NCBI GenBank assembly: GCA_009192285.1
Contig: WBVU01000005.1
Span: 2,312,731-2,376,730, forward strand
Direction of reading: 5' to 3'
Length of the DNA stretch: 64,000 nt
Source: Morchella semilibera
Taxonomy: Eukaryota > Ascomycota > Pezizomycetes > Pezizales > Morchellaceae
The position numbers and the translations under genes are program-made. Numbering within the stretch: position 1 is the stretch's first letter; every line of letters begins with the position of its first letter. The notes beneath the pieces are model-generated. The model ran no database searches. It was not told the origin of the DNA and saw nothing but the letters and a program-made list of their open reading frames with translations. Positions 1 through 12,100 of the stretch are shown piece by piece.

Positions 1-840
1 TGCAGATATTCAACAATGTGCATCTCATGACCAGGGAGTTTATGGATATATGGAGGCTAGCTCCATGTACTTTATGCCAGTGTTCAAGAATATCCCAAGT
101 ACGTCATTCAATATATACATGTATGATACCCTAATGGAAATAATATACTACATGTATATTCATGAGTACATTTAGTATAGGTTAACACGATCACAGATCG
201 AATTACGTCGCCATCGAACAGTACTTACATGTATCTTGATATTATAATACATGTATATATAAATGGAGCTTTAATTATACATGTATACACCCAAATACGT
301 GTAGATCTATACAGATTTACATATATGCACTTTGGGTTTACGGGCCGCACAGTCGTGATCTGCTACATTTAGTCTACATGAATTCAATCAATAAGCGTCC
401 CTCTTCTCGAGAACCTCATCTCAACCCCTACCGAATGAAGCCCTTCCTAAAATTAGAGCGAGATATACCGTCTGGGACGGGTTTGAATATTTTTAAATCA
501 AATTTACATCATGCGATCATTGTTCATATATCTATTAATATGAGGGTGCATTTAGTTGCTAGAATAGTTTTTCCTCAAACTAGTGTCTACATGTAATTAA
601 CCATTCGTAAGTTTGACGAAACGTACGAGTACCTTATAATAACCACCAGTACTAATCAGACATATAAATGCTAGACTAGAGTTAACTGTTTCACCCCCTT
701 GACCACTATTTCAGGAGAGGGCTGCTACTCTTTATATGATCTTCGGGTCTTAGCTTTCCAAAACCGCGAATGTATCGAATGAATTAATTAATCAATCAAT
801 CAAATAAACTAGAACCGCCGAGACCGACGAGATATACCGA

Positions 841-852
841 GGGTTAGGGTTA
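841..852 (+). repeat. Interstitial telomere-like repeat
   Basis: GGGTTAGGGTTA, two units of the fungal telomere repeat TTAGGG, far from any chromosome end visible here. Confidence 0.7.
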
Positions 853-1254
853 TCGCTCACCTTCCCTTGTTACCCATGACCTCACGATCGAGAACTCAGG
901 GACCAAAAGGCTTACTTTGGGGTGCCGAGACCCGCTGATATAAATGGCGCAAGTGTTGTGTCTTTGATTCGGGACAATTATTCCGAATTTTCCGAAGCTC
1001 AGGGGGGCTAGATGAGTCTGATGGTACATAGATGCTTCATGCTCACCGATGAGAGGTAGGCTGCCTTTTTTTTTATCATCTCCTCATCTCATTCAAGCAT
1101 CGTAGCTACCCGTTGTCTAACAAACCTCTATGTAGACACAGTGTGGAGATTGTCTGCGAGTAACCGAATACTTAGGCTAAAGTATAGGGCGGTTTGCTTG
1201 TGTGCTTACCATGGTTGTACCTGAATGCTCATTCCTCCGAAGCTCTACCGACCC

Positions 1255-1278
1255 GCGGGGGTTATGCGATGACCCCGC
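1255..1278. promoter_or_regulatory. Paired inverted CreA-like sites
   Basis: GCGGGG at 1255-1260 and its reverse complement CCCCGC at 1273-1278 form an inverted pair 12 bases apart, 135-158 bases upstream of the dehydratase start codon. Both fit the SYGGRG consensus of the fungal carbon catabolite repressor CreA/Cre1, which often acts through close pairs. Glucose repression of a galacturonate-pathway gene would make sense, but that role is inferred. Confidence 0.45.
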
Positions 1279-1292
1279 ATTAGGTACTGAAG

Positions 1293-1300
1293 ATATAAAA
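1293..1300 (+). promoter_or_regulatory. TATA-like element
   Basis: The stretch ATATAAAA lies about 113 bases upstream of the start codon at 1413 and just downstream of the CreA-like pair, where a fungal core promoter is expected. The call rests on sequence and position only. Confidence 0.35.
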
Positions 1301-1412
1301 CTACAACCCATTTACTCCGAGTTGTCGTAATATTCGTCAATAGCTCTTCTTGCAATTGAAGGTCAACACTTTATACAACAGACATTATAGACTCGAACAT
1401 AAGACAGACAGG

Positions 1413-3016
1413 ATGGTTAAAATTGTAGCTTTCGAATCACGGGATGTTCGGTTCCCAGTAAGTTTTAACTTCGATCCCAGCTATGAGATGAGTCAAGACA
1501 CTAATCGTGGGGATGGAAATAGACATCACTCGACAAAACCGGATCTGATGCCATGAATGATGCTGGTGATTACTCGGCCGCATACTGTATCCTCAAAACC
1601 GATGGCCCTTTCGAAGGACATGGAATGGTGCGTTATCTGTCCCACAAAAGCCAAGTGATAGTCTAGCTGACATTTAATTTGCAAAAGACTTTCACAATCG
1701 GTCGCGGGAACGACGTAGTTTGCTCCGCGATTCACCATGTCGCCCAGCGCCTTGTCGGACACGACCTGTCGGAGCTCACTGCCAACATGGGCCGCACGTG
1801 GCGTCATCTGGTTGCAGACTCGCAACTACGATGGATCGGCCCTGAGAAGGGAGTTATTCACTTGGCACTAGGAGCTGTGGTGAACGCATTGTGGGATCTA
1901 TGGGCTAAGACGGAGGATAAGCCGTTGTGGAAGCTAGTGGCCGACTTCACACCAGAAGAGTTTGTGAGGTGTATCGATTTCAGATATATCACTGATGCGA
2001 TCACACCGGAGGAGGCATTGGAAATTTTGACTGCGGCGCAGAAAGGGAAGGAAGAGAGAATTGAAGAGGCCAGTGTGGATAGGGCAGTACCCGCATATAC
2101 TACTAGTGCTGGTAAGTGCTATTCCCCACCTGAATATATTCCTGAGGAATATGGAAGCTAATGATCATATGTGTATAGGCTGGCTAGGCTACGGCGAAGA
2201 TAAGATGCGTAGCCTGCTTCAAGAGACCCTTGAACAAGGCTACAAGCACTTCAAGATCAAAGTCGGTGGCTCCGTTGAGGAAGACCGCCGCCGTCTACGC
2301 ATTGCCCGCGATATCATCGGCTACGATAGTGGAAATACTCTTATGGTGGACGCAAACCAGGTTTGGTCTGTGCCGGAAGCAATTGAGTACATGAAACAGC
2401 TCGCCGAGTTCCGACCCTGGTTTATCGAGGAGCCAACCTCACCAGACGACATCCTCGGGCACGCAGCGATCCGCAAAGCCTTGAAGCCTTTGGGCGTCGG
2501 TGTCGCTACAGGAGAGATGTGCCAGAATAGGGTTATCTTCAAGCAGCTACTACAAGCACAGGCGATCGACGTGTGTCAGATTGATGCATGCAGAATGGGC
2601 GGTGTGAACGAGGTGTTGGCAGTACTATTGATGGCGAAGAAGTAAGAAATCTACCCTACCTTTCCTTACTTCCTTAGACAAAATAGGTAAACTAATATCC
2701 TTGCAGGTTTGGCGTACCAATTGTACCCCATTCCGGTGGTGTCGGGCTGCCAGAATACACCCAGCACCTGTCAACGATTGATTACGTATGTGTATCAGCT
2801 AAGCTTTCGCTGCTAGAGTATGTTGATCATCTCCATGAACACTTCTTGCACCCGTCTGTTATCAAGGACGGATATTACATCACACCTAAGGACCCAGGTT
2901 ACTCGGTGGAGATGAAGAAGGAGAGTATGGAGGTATTCGGATTCCCCAATGGGACGTTCTGGAAGAGTGAACAGGCAAAGGGCATCTTGAATCATTTGGA
3001 TGGCGTCAAGATCTAA
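1413..3016 (+). CDS. lgd1: L-galactonate dehydratase, five exons
   Basis: This enzyme removes water from L-galactonate to give 2-keto-3-deoxy-L-galactonate, the second step of the fungal D-galacturonate (pectin) pathway, in the cytosol. Exons are 1413-1457, 1523-1627, 1688-2111, 2179-2641 and 2707-3016; they join in frame to 448 residues, the usual length. The N-terminus has MVKIVAFESRDVRFP followed by TSLDKTGSDAMN, then TFTIGRGND, as in Trichoderma LGD1 recalled from memory. Enolase/mandelate-racemase residues are present: the K-x-K base motif near 217-219, likely metal ligands D249, E275 and E304, and H354 in PHSGG. The start at 1413 is chosen because the family begins there; the frame is open further upstream without similarity. 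L-rhamnonate and L-fuconate dehydratases are related, but the N-terminal block favours LGD1. The gene is convergent with the DUF2011 gene and looks intact. Confidence 0.93.
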
Positions 3017-3220
3017 AGCGGGTTATTGTTATATGTAGTTGTAGTGCGACTAGGGAATGGATTTTGGGCAAATTTGTTTCATAACTTTTGTGTTAAATGA
3101 TATTAGTTCCAAGAGGGTTGTTGGTAACGCTTTTGATTGTTAAATGCCATGAACGCCGAATCACCATCAGCCAGTTGAAAATACAAACATTTCTATGGAA
3201 TTAGTGTTAGCAATTACTAA

Positions 3221-4140
3221 CTATTCTGAATCACTGCTACTGCTACTATCTTGATCCTTCATCTCCTGATCTTTACCATCACCTCCGTCGCCACCCTCTG
3301 CAGCGGCTTTCAGCGCCAGCTTCTTGAGTTTCTCTCTGGCCCTCTTCTTTGCCTTCTTCTCCCTATTCTTCCGACTTTTATCCTCCCTCTCTAGTCTTGC
3401 CCTCTCCTCGGGCGGAAAGCCTGCGAATTTCCTTGTCGCATCAATCTTTCGCTGTCGCTCCTCCTCCGCGGCTTTGATCTTCTGCTGCGCTTTCCTTATT
3501 GCGATCCGGGCCTTCTTACTAGGCTTTCCACGCTTCCCATCAGCTCTGGGTGCTGGTGGTTGCGCGCGCATCGTGGTGGTTATGACTTTATGCAGGACCT
3601 TGCAAGCTGGCTATCACTCCGTGTTCGCGCATTAACAACCCCCCACCACCACTACATGATTAACACAGAAACATACCCAAACAGCCCCCGCCCCCGCTTG
3701 CACCTCGTCCCCACCAATGATCATGCCACCAGCAAGCAAGGCGCGCCGTCGCAGGGCCATATCGGCCTCACTGATAACATAGTGTGTGATGGGACGCTTC
3801 TGTGAGTGCGCAAGCGCCTCCCAGAGGTCTTCTTCACTAGGAGGTGTTGCCTCTTTGAGGATTACGGTCTGGCGCGGACCCGAGAAGAGGCTAAATTCGA
3901 GCTCTGCAATATCCGTGTTATCTATGGGGACTGCATCTTGTAAGGGTGCGACGGTGACGAAGTCAAGGTCGAGATTGAGGGTGCGGGATTCTGTGGTAGA
4001 GTCTGCGGCGGAGGTGAAGTCGTCGAAGAGCTCCTCGCGGCGAACACTAGTTCAAGCCTCAATTGTTAGCAGGAGTGTTAGGGTGGGCTAAAGTGGAGTG
4101 GAAGCAGTCTGTACCGTTTTGTTTCTGGGAGGTCAAACAT
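3221..4140 (-). CDS. DUF2011-type fungal nuclear protein, three exons
   Basis: Exons on the minus strand are 4140-4115, 4046-3677 and 3610-3221, joining in frame to 261 residues. The protein opens with MFDLPETKRVRREELFDDF, which matches my memory of fungal DUF2011 proteins: an N-terminal KRVRR box, then a beta-rich block (LEFSLFSGPRQTVIL), then a very basic C-terminus. That C-terminal third is lysine/arginine-rich (PSKKARIAIRKAQQKIKAAE, later NREKKAKKRAREKLKKLAL) and ends in an acidic serine run (DQDSSSSSDSE). The basic tract suggests a nuclear or nucleolar location. No biochemical function is known to me. The first intron begins with GTACAG, an unusual donor, but the frame and the family start support it. 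Its 3' end faces that of the dehydratase, about 200 bases away. Confidence 0.75.
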
Positions 4141-6180
4141 TACGCAGTATTACGCCAGGGCCGACGGCCGGAGAAGATCTGAAGATGAGACGCGCGAAAG
4201 TGCCTTGATTTGTCTTGGCGCACAGGGTGTCACTCGGCTTTCGGTGGGCCAGGTCTAAAGTCGATCAAGGTCCAGACCGATATAATTGTAGGAGAGTTCC
4301 ACGGAGGAAGATGGAAAATGTCCCCACGCCATCCTCCGGATTCCCGCAAGGGGGATCTCACCCCGTGCATACGTTACGGCTCGGGGGAGATAGATCTAGG
4401 GACTATACCGATTTGCAAGATGCACAGACCAAGAAAAATAGTTGCATATGCTATGGAGCAGAAGTGCTGTAGAGTAGAATGAGTGGACAGTGGTGGTATA
4501 AGTTATGTATTCTACTATAGATAATTGCTTGCTAATGCATGGTGGTGCGCTTGCATACTCACCTACGTCTTCAGCTGGCATGTGTGAATGTAGTGGAACT
4601 ACATGTACTCCATTACCAAAGATACCCGATCCGGTATACTATCACTTTAATGCAGTAAAGAGTAACAAACATACACCACATACGTTAGCTTTTATTTATG
4701 ACTTCGAACTGTACTCTGACTCACTCTCCTAAACTGTCAAGTAGAGTATGATAAGTACATGTATGTACGTGTTGCAGATAACGTCGCATATTGAAAGGAG
4801 TTACATATGGTGTTTATTAAGGTACATATCTAAGTACAATAATATCAGTACTCTATCACTACATGTACGTACCCACTGAAACTCACCCCATATACCCCCC
4901 CGTATGCTCTAATTGCTTAAAATTGGATACCAATATAGTGTTCGGCGACCATTACAAGAGGCTTTAGCTGGTGATAGCCGAGAAAAAAAATATGATAGAT
5001 GAGATGAAAAAAGAAATAATAATTATGAAGCTCGATTGGTTCGCGGAGATTGTAATAACTGGAGGGGGGGGGGGGGAGGAAGATTCTTCTTACATGTAGC
5101 TACTCATGTAGGTACACAGAGCGCTCTTCATGCTTAAACTAACCAAAAAGCCACACTCCCGGATACTCTAGCGTCATTTCCCCAGCGACTTACATATGCA
5201 GGCCCCCCCACCCCCGTACGTACCAATTTCGTCGAAAAACTGGTTTTTTTCCCTCTCTGGCTCTCCAATTTATGCAAGATCAGAATGGCACCCCTTCCTC
5301 TTCCCCGAGAACAACCAACGTGGGTGCATAAAACTACATGTATACTCTTCCAGAGCTTAGAGGTGACTAGACCACATGGTTTTATGTATGTATGTACCTA
5401 CATGTATGTATGTATGTGTGTGTGTGTGTGTACTGATGCAAGAATTAATCCACTCTCGATTAAGGAGGCGTTGACGCCGTTGAGATAGACCCCGTATACA
5501 AAATGATGAATCATGGAGCAAAGGCACAATATATGCACACGTTGCATAGAAATGATACAACAAGGCAGAAAAAGGCAAAGAAAGCTACCATATGCGTAGA
5601 TATTCCGACCTGCAATACATCCGCCCATCCACAAGAAATTCTGCACGCAAGGCTACGTGTTGAAAGTATGTAGGTCTCGGTCTCGGTCTCAGTCAGGTCT
5701 CAGTTAATCTAACACCCCACGTGTGGGGAAAAAGCAATCTGGGGAGCCGGGGAATCCGTCGTTTTGGATATGGAAAGTGGAGAAATCAACGGATACCAAG
5801 GAAACCCCCACATGTTGGAGTTTTATACATGTGTTGCTGAAAAACCAAATCAGTGATCTGATGTGACCCCCAAGTATGTTGAATTTTTATACTCTATATG
5901 CAGTTTCGCAATTGTAACGCAAGGAGGGAAATGAATATATGCAATCAACAAAAGAAAAAAAAAGGGAAAAAAAAAAAAAAAAAGGCAATAAAAACCCGCA
6001 AACAAAACAGGAAATCCCAAAATCGCTCAAAACTTGCTCCTGAAACGTATGTAGAAAAGAAATCCTAGAAAAGAAAACTCCTATAGAAAAGAAATAATGT
6101 ACCCTGATAATAACAAACACCATCCAATTAACTAAGACCAATATGCAAAATAAAAAGTAATCCAAAATCTATCGTCCAAA
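4141..6180. other. Intergenic DNA between the DUF2011 and GAR-domain genes
   Basis: I see no gene. The part near 4141-4300 should hold the DUF2011 promoter; the part near 5900-6180 should be the 3' untranslated end of the GAR-domain gene and includes an A-rich run around 5960-5985. Six TACATGTA palindromes lie at 4600, 4756, 4860, 5091, 5335 and 5399. There is a G13 tract at 5064-5076 and a TGTA/TG microsatellite at about 5385-5432. Confidence 0.6.
5385..5432. repeat. TGTA/TG microsatellite
   Basis: Short runs of the tetranucleotide TGTA pass into a run of TG dinucleotides. Short frames on both strands here are translations of the repeat. Confidence 0.8.
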
Positions 6181-9100
6181 TTAAGTCTTCTTCGGGAACA
6201 CCCTCCTTGTACCTCCCTGCTTCCCCAAATCCCCCATTTCCAACTTCGGAGATCCAAACTGCACACCCGGCTGCACCTCTACTAGCTCTCCCGGAATAGC
6301 GAAGGGCTCATCTCCCAGCCCCATATCACCACTAACGCTCCCGCCCGTCAATCTACGCTTTCGTGCGCTGACTTTTCGGACTTCACCGATCATCCCGTCG
6401 ACCCATGCTTGGTCCTCGGGGGAAATAACAGTGTTCTTACCCTTTGGCCCAGCCAGCCCCAATGGCTTTGGCGGTGGTGTCTCAGTTGAGCTGCCAGTCT
6501 CGGACTGGTCGAATGCAGATTCGCTAAATGACAATCTGGACGCAGATCTTCGGAGACCGCCATGTGAAGACCCCGGCCGACTAACAGGTGGTGGCGCTCC
6601 CTGCCGACTAGGTGGGCGAATTGCTCCCTGCCCCCTGCTTGGCGGGCGAACCGCGGATTGTCCTCTACTAGGAGGCCGGATCCCGCTAGGTGGTGACATG
6701 CCACTTTGGGATCCAAGTGAGCTCTGTCTTTGGTATGCTAGGGGCTGGAATGGCGTGAGGGCTGGACGGTCCTTGGTACCGTCATGGCCGCCCCGCATGG
6801 TCCCGTCGTGGCCGCCCCGCATGGTAGGTGGGTTGCTGACATTGGCTGGCTGGACGAGAGATGTGCTTCGTTCCCGCCCTCGAACACCCATCGAGGATCC
6901 TGGACGGTTGTTACCCAAAGATGAACCCGGGCGATTGCCCAACGACGAACCAGGGCGATTTCCTAAGGAAGAGCCTGGTCTGGCACCCACTGCGGAGTTG
7001 GAGCGGGATCTAAGGCCTACCGCTGAAACTGAGCGGGAACGGCCTCCGGGGGGTGAGCCAGGCCTGTTTTGGCCTGGGGCAGGGCTGCTACTTCGTAGTG
7101 ATGACCTGGACCTGGCTGCGTGTATTGAGTGATGCATGTTGCCAAGGTCCTGAATCTCGATGTTGTTCCCCGAGACTGCTCGCCTCTTTGATCCGTGGTG
7201 TGTGGCGTATTCTTTGAGATACTCAGCTAGATCGGCCCATCCACCACCAACGCGGACCATAACCCTCTCGCCCCTCTCTCCTACAAGACGAATATACAGC
7301 TTGATAGGTGCCTGGCCATTATCGCGGTGGAGATGATAAAGTTCGATGCCACTTGCCACATTAGACACATGCCTTCTACCACCACGAGGGAATCCAGTAG
7401 CATCAGAAACTACAGAACTCCCAGCAACAGATTTCGGTGCTGGTATACTGGAAGGGGGTAGTTCAAATGGCCTCAAAGGACCTGATCGTTTTGATGTCTC
7501 TGTAAGCTTCTGGAGATTCGACGCCGTAAGACGAATCGGAGATTTGAGTGAGGTCAAAATATCATTGACCTTGTCGTCTAGGCTTGGCTGTGGGAACTCC
7601 AATTTCGGGGCCAGGGTGAACGACTGGGAGCCATCGTCATCATCTTGCGCATTCTTTTGGTATAATCTTCTGTTCCTTTCTGGTGTGATGGTATCGATTT
7701 TCACCGGCCTTGGGATTTGTCTCTTCTGGACATTTAGTCTTTGGGCACCCATATCCGTAGGAGATGAGTTGCAATCAGAAGTGAGTTCGTTTGACCGTGG
7801 CCAGCGCTGTTCACTAACGACAGATCCCTCATCATCACTATCAATCTCCATGTGTGGGCGGCGGATGGCCTTGATGGCAGGGCCGGTCTTTGTCGGGGTC
7901 TTTGTAGGAGATGTGGACCTTAGCCTCATCGTAGAGCCCGGCGAGATGTAATGCCCAGTCGAAGAAAGGGATCTTGGCTTTGCCATGTCAAGTGGGGCCT
8001 TCCTGATGAACTTCTGTGATCTTTCAACCTTTGCAGGGGCTTTAGGTTCGGGGGTGGTGCTCCTCTTGGCAAGCTTTTCTCTGTCAATATACTCCTGTAA
8101 ATCAGAATTCAGGCGCCATACCTCATCCCGCGCAGGGACTTCCCGGTTCCCAAGTCCTAAATCTAAACTGATAGGTCCCACTTTGAATTTATCAAGGAAT
8201 GAGCGTCTTCTGGAACTTGGGCTATCTTGCACACCAAGTCCTCCCTTCGACATCAAACCTCCTAGTTTTCCTGCCTTTTTCGAAGGTGTAGCGGGTGCAT
8301 GAGTGTCGGACGGAAAGCTTCCATCTCGGGGCGAGTAGGGCGTCTGGACTTCCGTAATGCTATCAAGCCCGCCTAGTGTCCCTGGCCGTCTCTTAGTCTT
8401 CGGAGTAGAAGTTGCAATGGGTGCCGCTTCGAGGTCGGAAATGTCTTCTGCATCGTGCTCCTCTGTAGGATAGCCATTGGAGTCAAGTCTCAGATTTAAG
8501 GGGGAGGATCCTCCAGTATATGAGCCAGATGGGCTGTCATCCTCGACGAAAACCGGGGAATTCGCTGCAGTATCCCATGTACCACTAGTAGTTTGAGGTG
8601 CGCTATTGTCCTCAAAATCAGACCTATCTCCAGGTGTTGAGGGTTCTATAAGAACACATGGCAGGCCATCAAAGGAACTGTCTGATAATTCCTGATCGGA
8701 GCTTTGCCTGCTTTGAGGAAGTTCGTATTCTGTCGAGTCATCTCCAAAAGGTCAGTATAATATTGTTAAGATGATAAAACCACACTTACCATTGCCATTG
8801 AGCGCTTTCTGAAGAGAGAGATGAGCGGCTAGGTTCTCAACTGCTACCAGATCCTCCTCCAAATCCGAGTACGACTCTGAGATATTTCCCTGCAATTTTG
8901 ACACATCGGGAGAAACCTCTGGACTTGTTGATTCTTGCGACCATGGTGTAGGTGGGACTTCCTGGTTGACCTCAGAAGTTTTGTACTTTGTCTGGTCAAG
9001 AGCAGACGACGACCGTGAAGATATAGGTGTCAGGGTTATAAATGGAAGGGGGGCAGATGGCTGGTTCCTCCGTGCTTCTGCGTATGCCATGTTCTCACTC

Positions 9101-12100
9101 CCCAGACTCCCAGACTCCTCATCAGATTCCTTGGGAGGGGTTTTGGTGAGTGAAACGTCTTGATAATCCTCTGTAATATCATCCCCCGAGTGGAAATCCC
9201 CATCTGAGTTGGGTCCGTGATGAATTGGGAGTTGTGCCTGCCTTCGTTTTTCCTCTTCTTTCTCCCTCAAACGCTCCGCCTCGAGCCTATCATTTTCAAT
9301 TCGTGCCTCCATTGCAAGTCTCTCTGCTTCTTGGGCAGCTAACCGCTCCTGTTCCCGTTGTACTAGAGCCAAGTCCGCTAGCCTTTGTCGCTCATCCTCA
9401 GCGAGGCGTCGTTCAAGATCCATCTCTTCAAACGTTAATTCAACCTCAGTATGCGCGAAACGCTTCTTTTCCACTTCTTCCTCATGGGCCCATCTCTTTT
9501 CTTGAGCGGCAATCTGTCGGTGGATCTTCTCTTCCTCTTGCATAGCCTGATTCCGTGCTGCTTCCTCGTCAATCTCCCAACGACGTTCTTGTTCAAGATC
9601 CCGGAGGCGTTCTCGTTCCATTTCTGCCGCGAGCTTTTTCGCCTGCATCTCGTCCTCGGCCCTTAGTCTTGCTTCAAACTCGGCAATACCTTTCCGCTGT
9701 TCTCGCTCATCAATTGCTTGTTGCCTTTGGTGTTCATCCTCTAGCTCAAGAGCTGCCTGTTTGACCTGAGCAATCAGCCGGAATTGCGCTTCGTCGTCAG
9801 AGTCCATGGAATTATCAAAGCCAGTAAGTTGGCGGCGCAGGTCTTCTTCCATTTCCTGCTTCCTCTTTGCTTCAGCGATCGCTCCGGCTTCCATCCTTAA
9901 CTGGGCGCTGAGCTGGCGCTCCATTTCCTCTTCTGCTTGAAGCATCGCTGCCCGTTCAGACATTTGCTGTTGAATTTGTTCATTTATCCTCCGCTCCTCC
10001 TCTTCTATGAGCTCTATGGCTTTTTGTTCCTCCTCTCTGAGTATTCTTTGGATTTCCTGATCGCCAATGGTACGCTGCAGTTGTCTCTCGAGTTCGGCTT
10101 GAATTTCAGTCTCTACATCAGCCTCAGCGGCTAAACGGACAGCTTCTAGGTCTATAAGTCGTTCTTTCTCTACTCTCTGCGCTTCGGCAATTATCTGTAA
10201 TTCTAATTCAGCTAATTCATTCTGTCTAACTTCAATGGGAGTTCTGACCTGTTCTTCTCGTTGACGCTCGGCTTCCTCAGCTGCTACGATAGCGGCAATT
10301 TGTTCAGACTCAATCTCGCGACGGGACGCTTCTAGCGCAACGAGATGTTGATTCTCAGCTTCCTGTTCCTTCAATCGCTCAAGCTCCAAATTTATGAGTC
10401 GTTCATTCTCGGCCTCTTGTTCGATTGCCCTGAGACGGTCAACTTCAAGCTTTACCATACGTTGACGTTCAGCCTCCTCTCGCTCAGCACGTTCAGCTTC
10501 GAGTATTGCTAGTCGCTCAAGTTCAATCCGGCGTTGATTCGCAACCTCTTCCTCCGCAAGTCTGATTGCTTCGGCGTGAGCTTTGGCGTTACGCCGAGCC
10601 TCCTCTTCTATGGCCCTCCGGCGGTCATCCTCAAGTTTGCGATCTGCTTCCGCGGCTTCGGCTTCGGCCTTGATGCGTGCATCTTCAATCTCAGCAAGGC
10701 ACTCGAGCTCTTCTGTACGCTGTTTTTCTGCTAGCTCTTCGGCAACTCTCAAGCACTCAGCTTCCGCCTCAGCTTCTGCTTTTAGGCGGGCTTCTTCCTC
10801 TTCAAGAACCCGTAAACGCTCGGCTTTTTCCTCAGCTTCAGCTTTCATTCTGGCAAGCTCAAGAGCTGTAACTCTTTCTGCCTCCTCCTCTTCAGCCTTT
10901 ATACGGGCAGCCTCAATCGCAGCGAGTCTCTCAATCTGCACCTGCCGCTGTTGTTCAGCCTCCTCCTCGGCGAGTCGTAAACGCTCTGCTTCAGCTTCGG
11001 CAGCAAGTCGTTCTATTTCAGCCTGCCTTCGCTGTTCTTCTTCTGCCGCTAGGCGGGCCATTGCAATGGCTGCGACTCTTTGAACTTCTATCTGACGTTT
11101 TGCCTCCAACTCTTCTTTGGCAATCCGTAGCCGCTCTGCTGCAGCCTCAGCCTCGGCTTCTTCTTGACGGCTCCGCTCTTGTTCTTCCGCAGCTTCTTCC
11201 GCAGCTTGTCTTTCGGCTTCTTCCTGGCGTTGGCGCTCTTCTTCCTCGGCGGCCCATCGTACACGCTCAGCTTCGGCCTCTTCCTCTGCCTTAACACGAG
11301 CGGCCTCAATGGCAGCGGCTTCTGCTTCTGCTTGGCGTTTGCGCTCTTCTTCCTCTTCAATGAGTCTTAGGCGCTCTTCTTCAGCCTCTTCTTCAGCCTT
11401 GAGACGGGCAGCCTCGATTGCAGCGAGTCGTTCACGCTCTTCTTCAATGAGTCTCAGGCGCTCTACTTCAGCTTCTTCAGCTCTAAGGCGGGCAGCCTCG
11501 ATTGCAGCGAGCCGCTCACTCTCCTCTTCAACGAGTCTCAGGCGTTCTGCTTCAGCCTCTTCCTCAGCTTTGAGACGGGCAGCTTCGATTGCAGCGAGTC
11601 GTTCACGCTCCTCCTCCTCTTCAATGAGTCTTAGGCGCTCTGCTTCAGCTTCTTCTTCAGCTTTGAGACGGGCAGCCTCGATTGTAGCGAGTCGTTCACG
11701 CTCCTCCTCCTCCTCCTTGATACGCGCTGCTTCAGCTTCCTCTTCAGCCTTAACTCGAGCGGCTTCTGCGGCTGCGAGCTTGTCGCGCTCTTCCTTCTCT
11801 GTAATCAATCGCAGGTTCTCAGCTTTAGCATCTTCCTCAGCTTTGAGTCGCGCAGCTTCTTCCACGGCAGCGAGTCTCGCAGACTCAGCTTGTCGTTCCA
11901 GCGCTGCTTCCTCTTCAGCGAGTCTTTGACGCTCAGCTTCAGCTGCGGCCCTTTGAGTCTCCGCTAAGCGTTGACGTTCCGCCTCCTCTCCGGCGAGCCT
12001 TTGGCACTCGGCTTCAGCCAATCTCACCTGCTCCGCCTCCACTTTAGGTGCAGACTCTGCTACCCGCTCCTCTGCCGCCATTGCCATTTGTTTACGGGCT

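Larger units (their letters stand above)
1..1412. other. Intergenic DNA upstream of the L-galactonate dehydratase gene
   Basis: No open frame here looks like a protein. The first 600 bases are AT-rich and hold six copies of the palindrome TACATGTA (starts 116, 149, 226, 248, 278, 588). A two-unit telomere-like repeat lies at 841-852. The last 200 bases are a promoter region with a paired CreA-like site (1255-1278) and a TATA-like stretch (1293-1300). Confidence 0.6.

Noticed and set aside
6431-7951. Long plus-strand frames (233 and 201 codons) opposite the GAR gene
   Set aside because: They are antisense shadows of the Ser/Pro/Arg-rich coding strand, whose frame joins neatly with the neighbouring exons.
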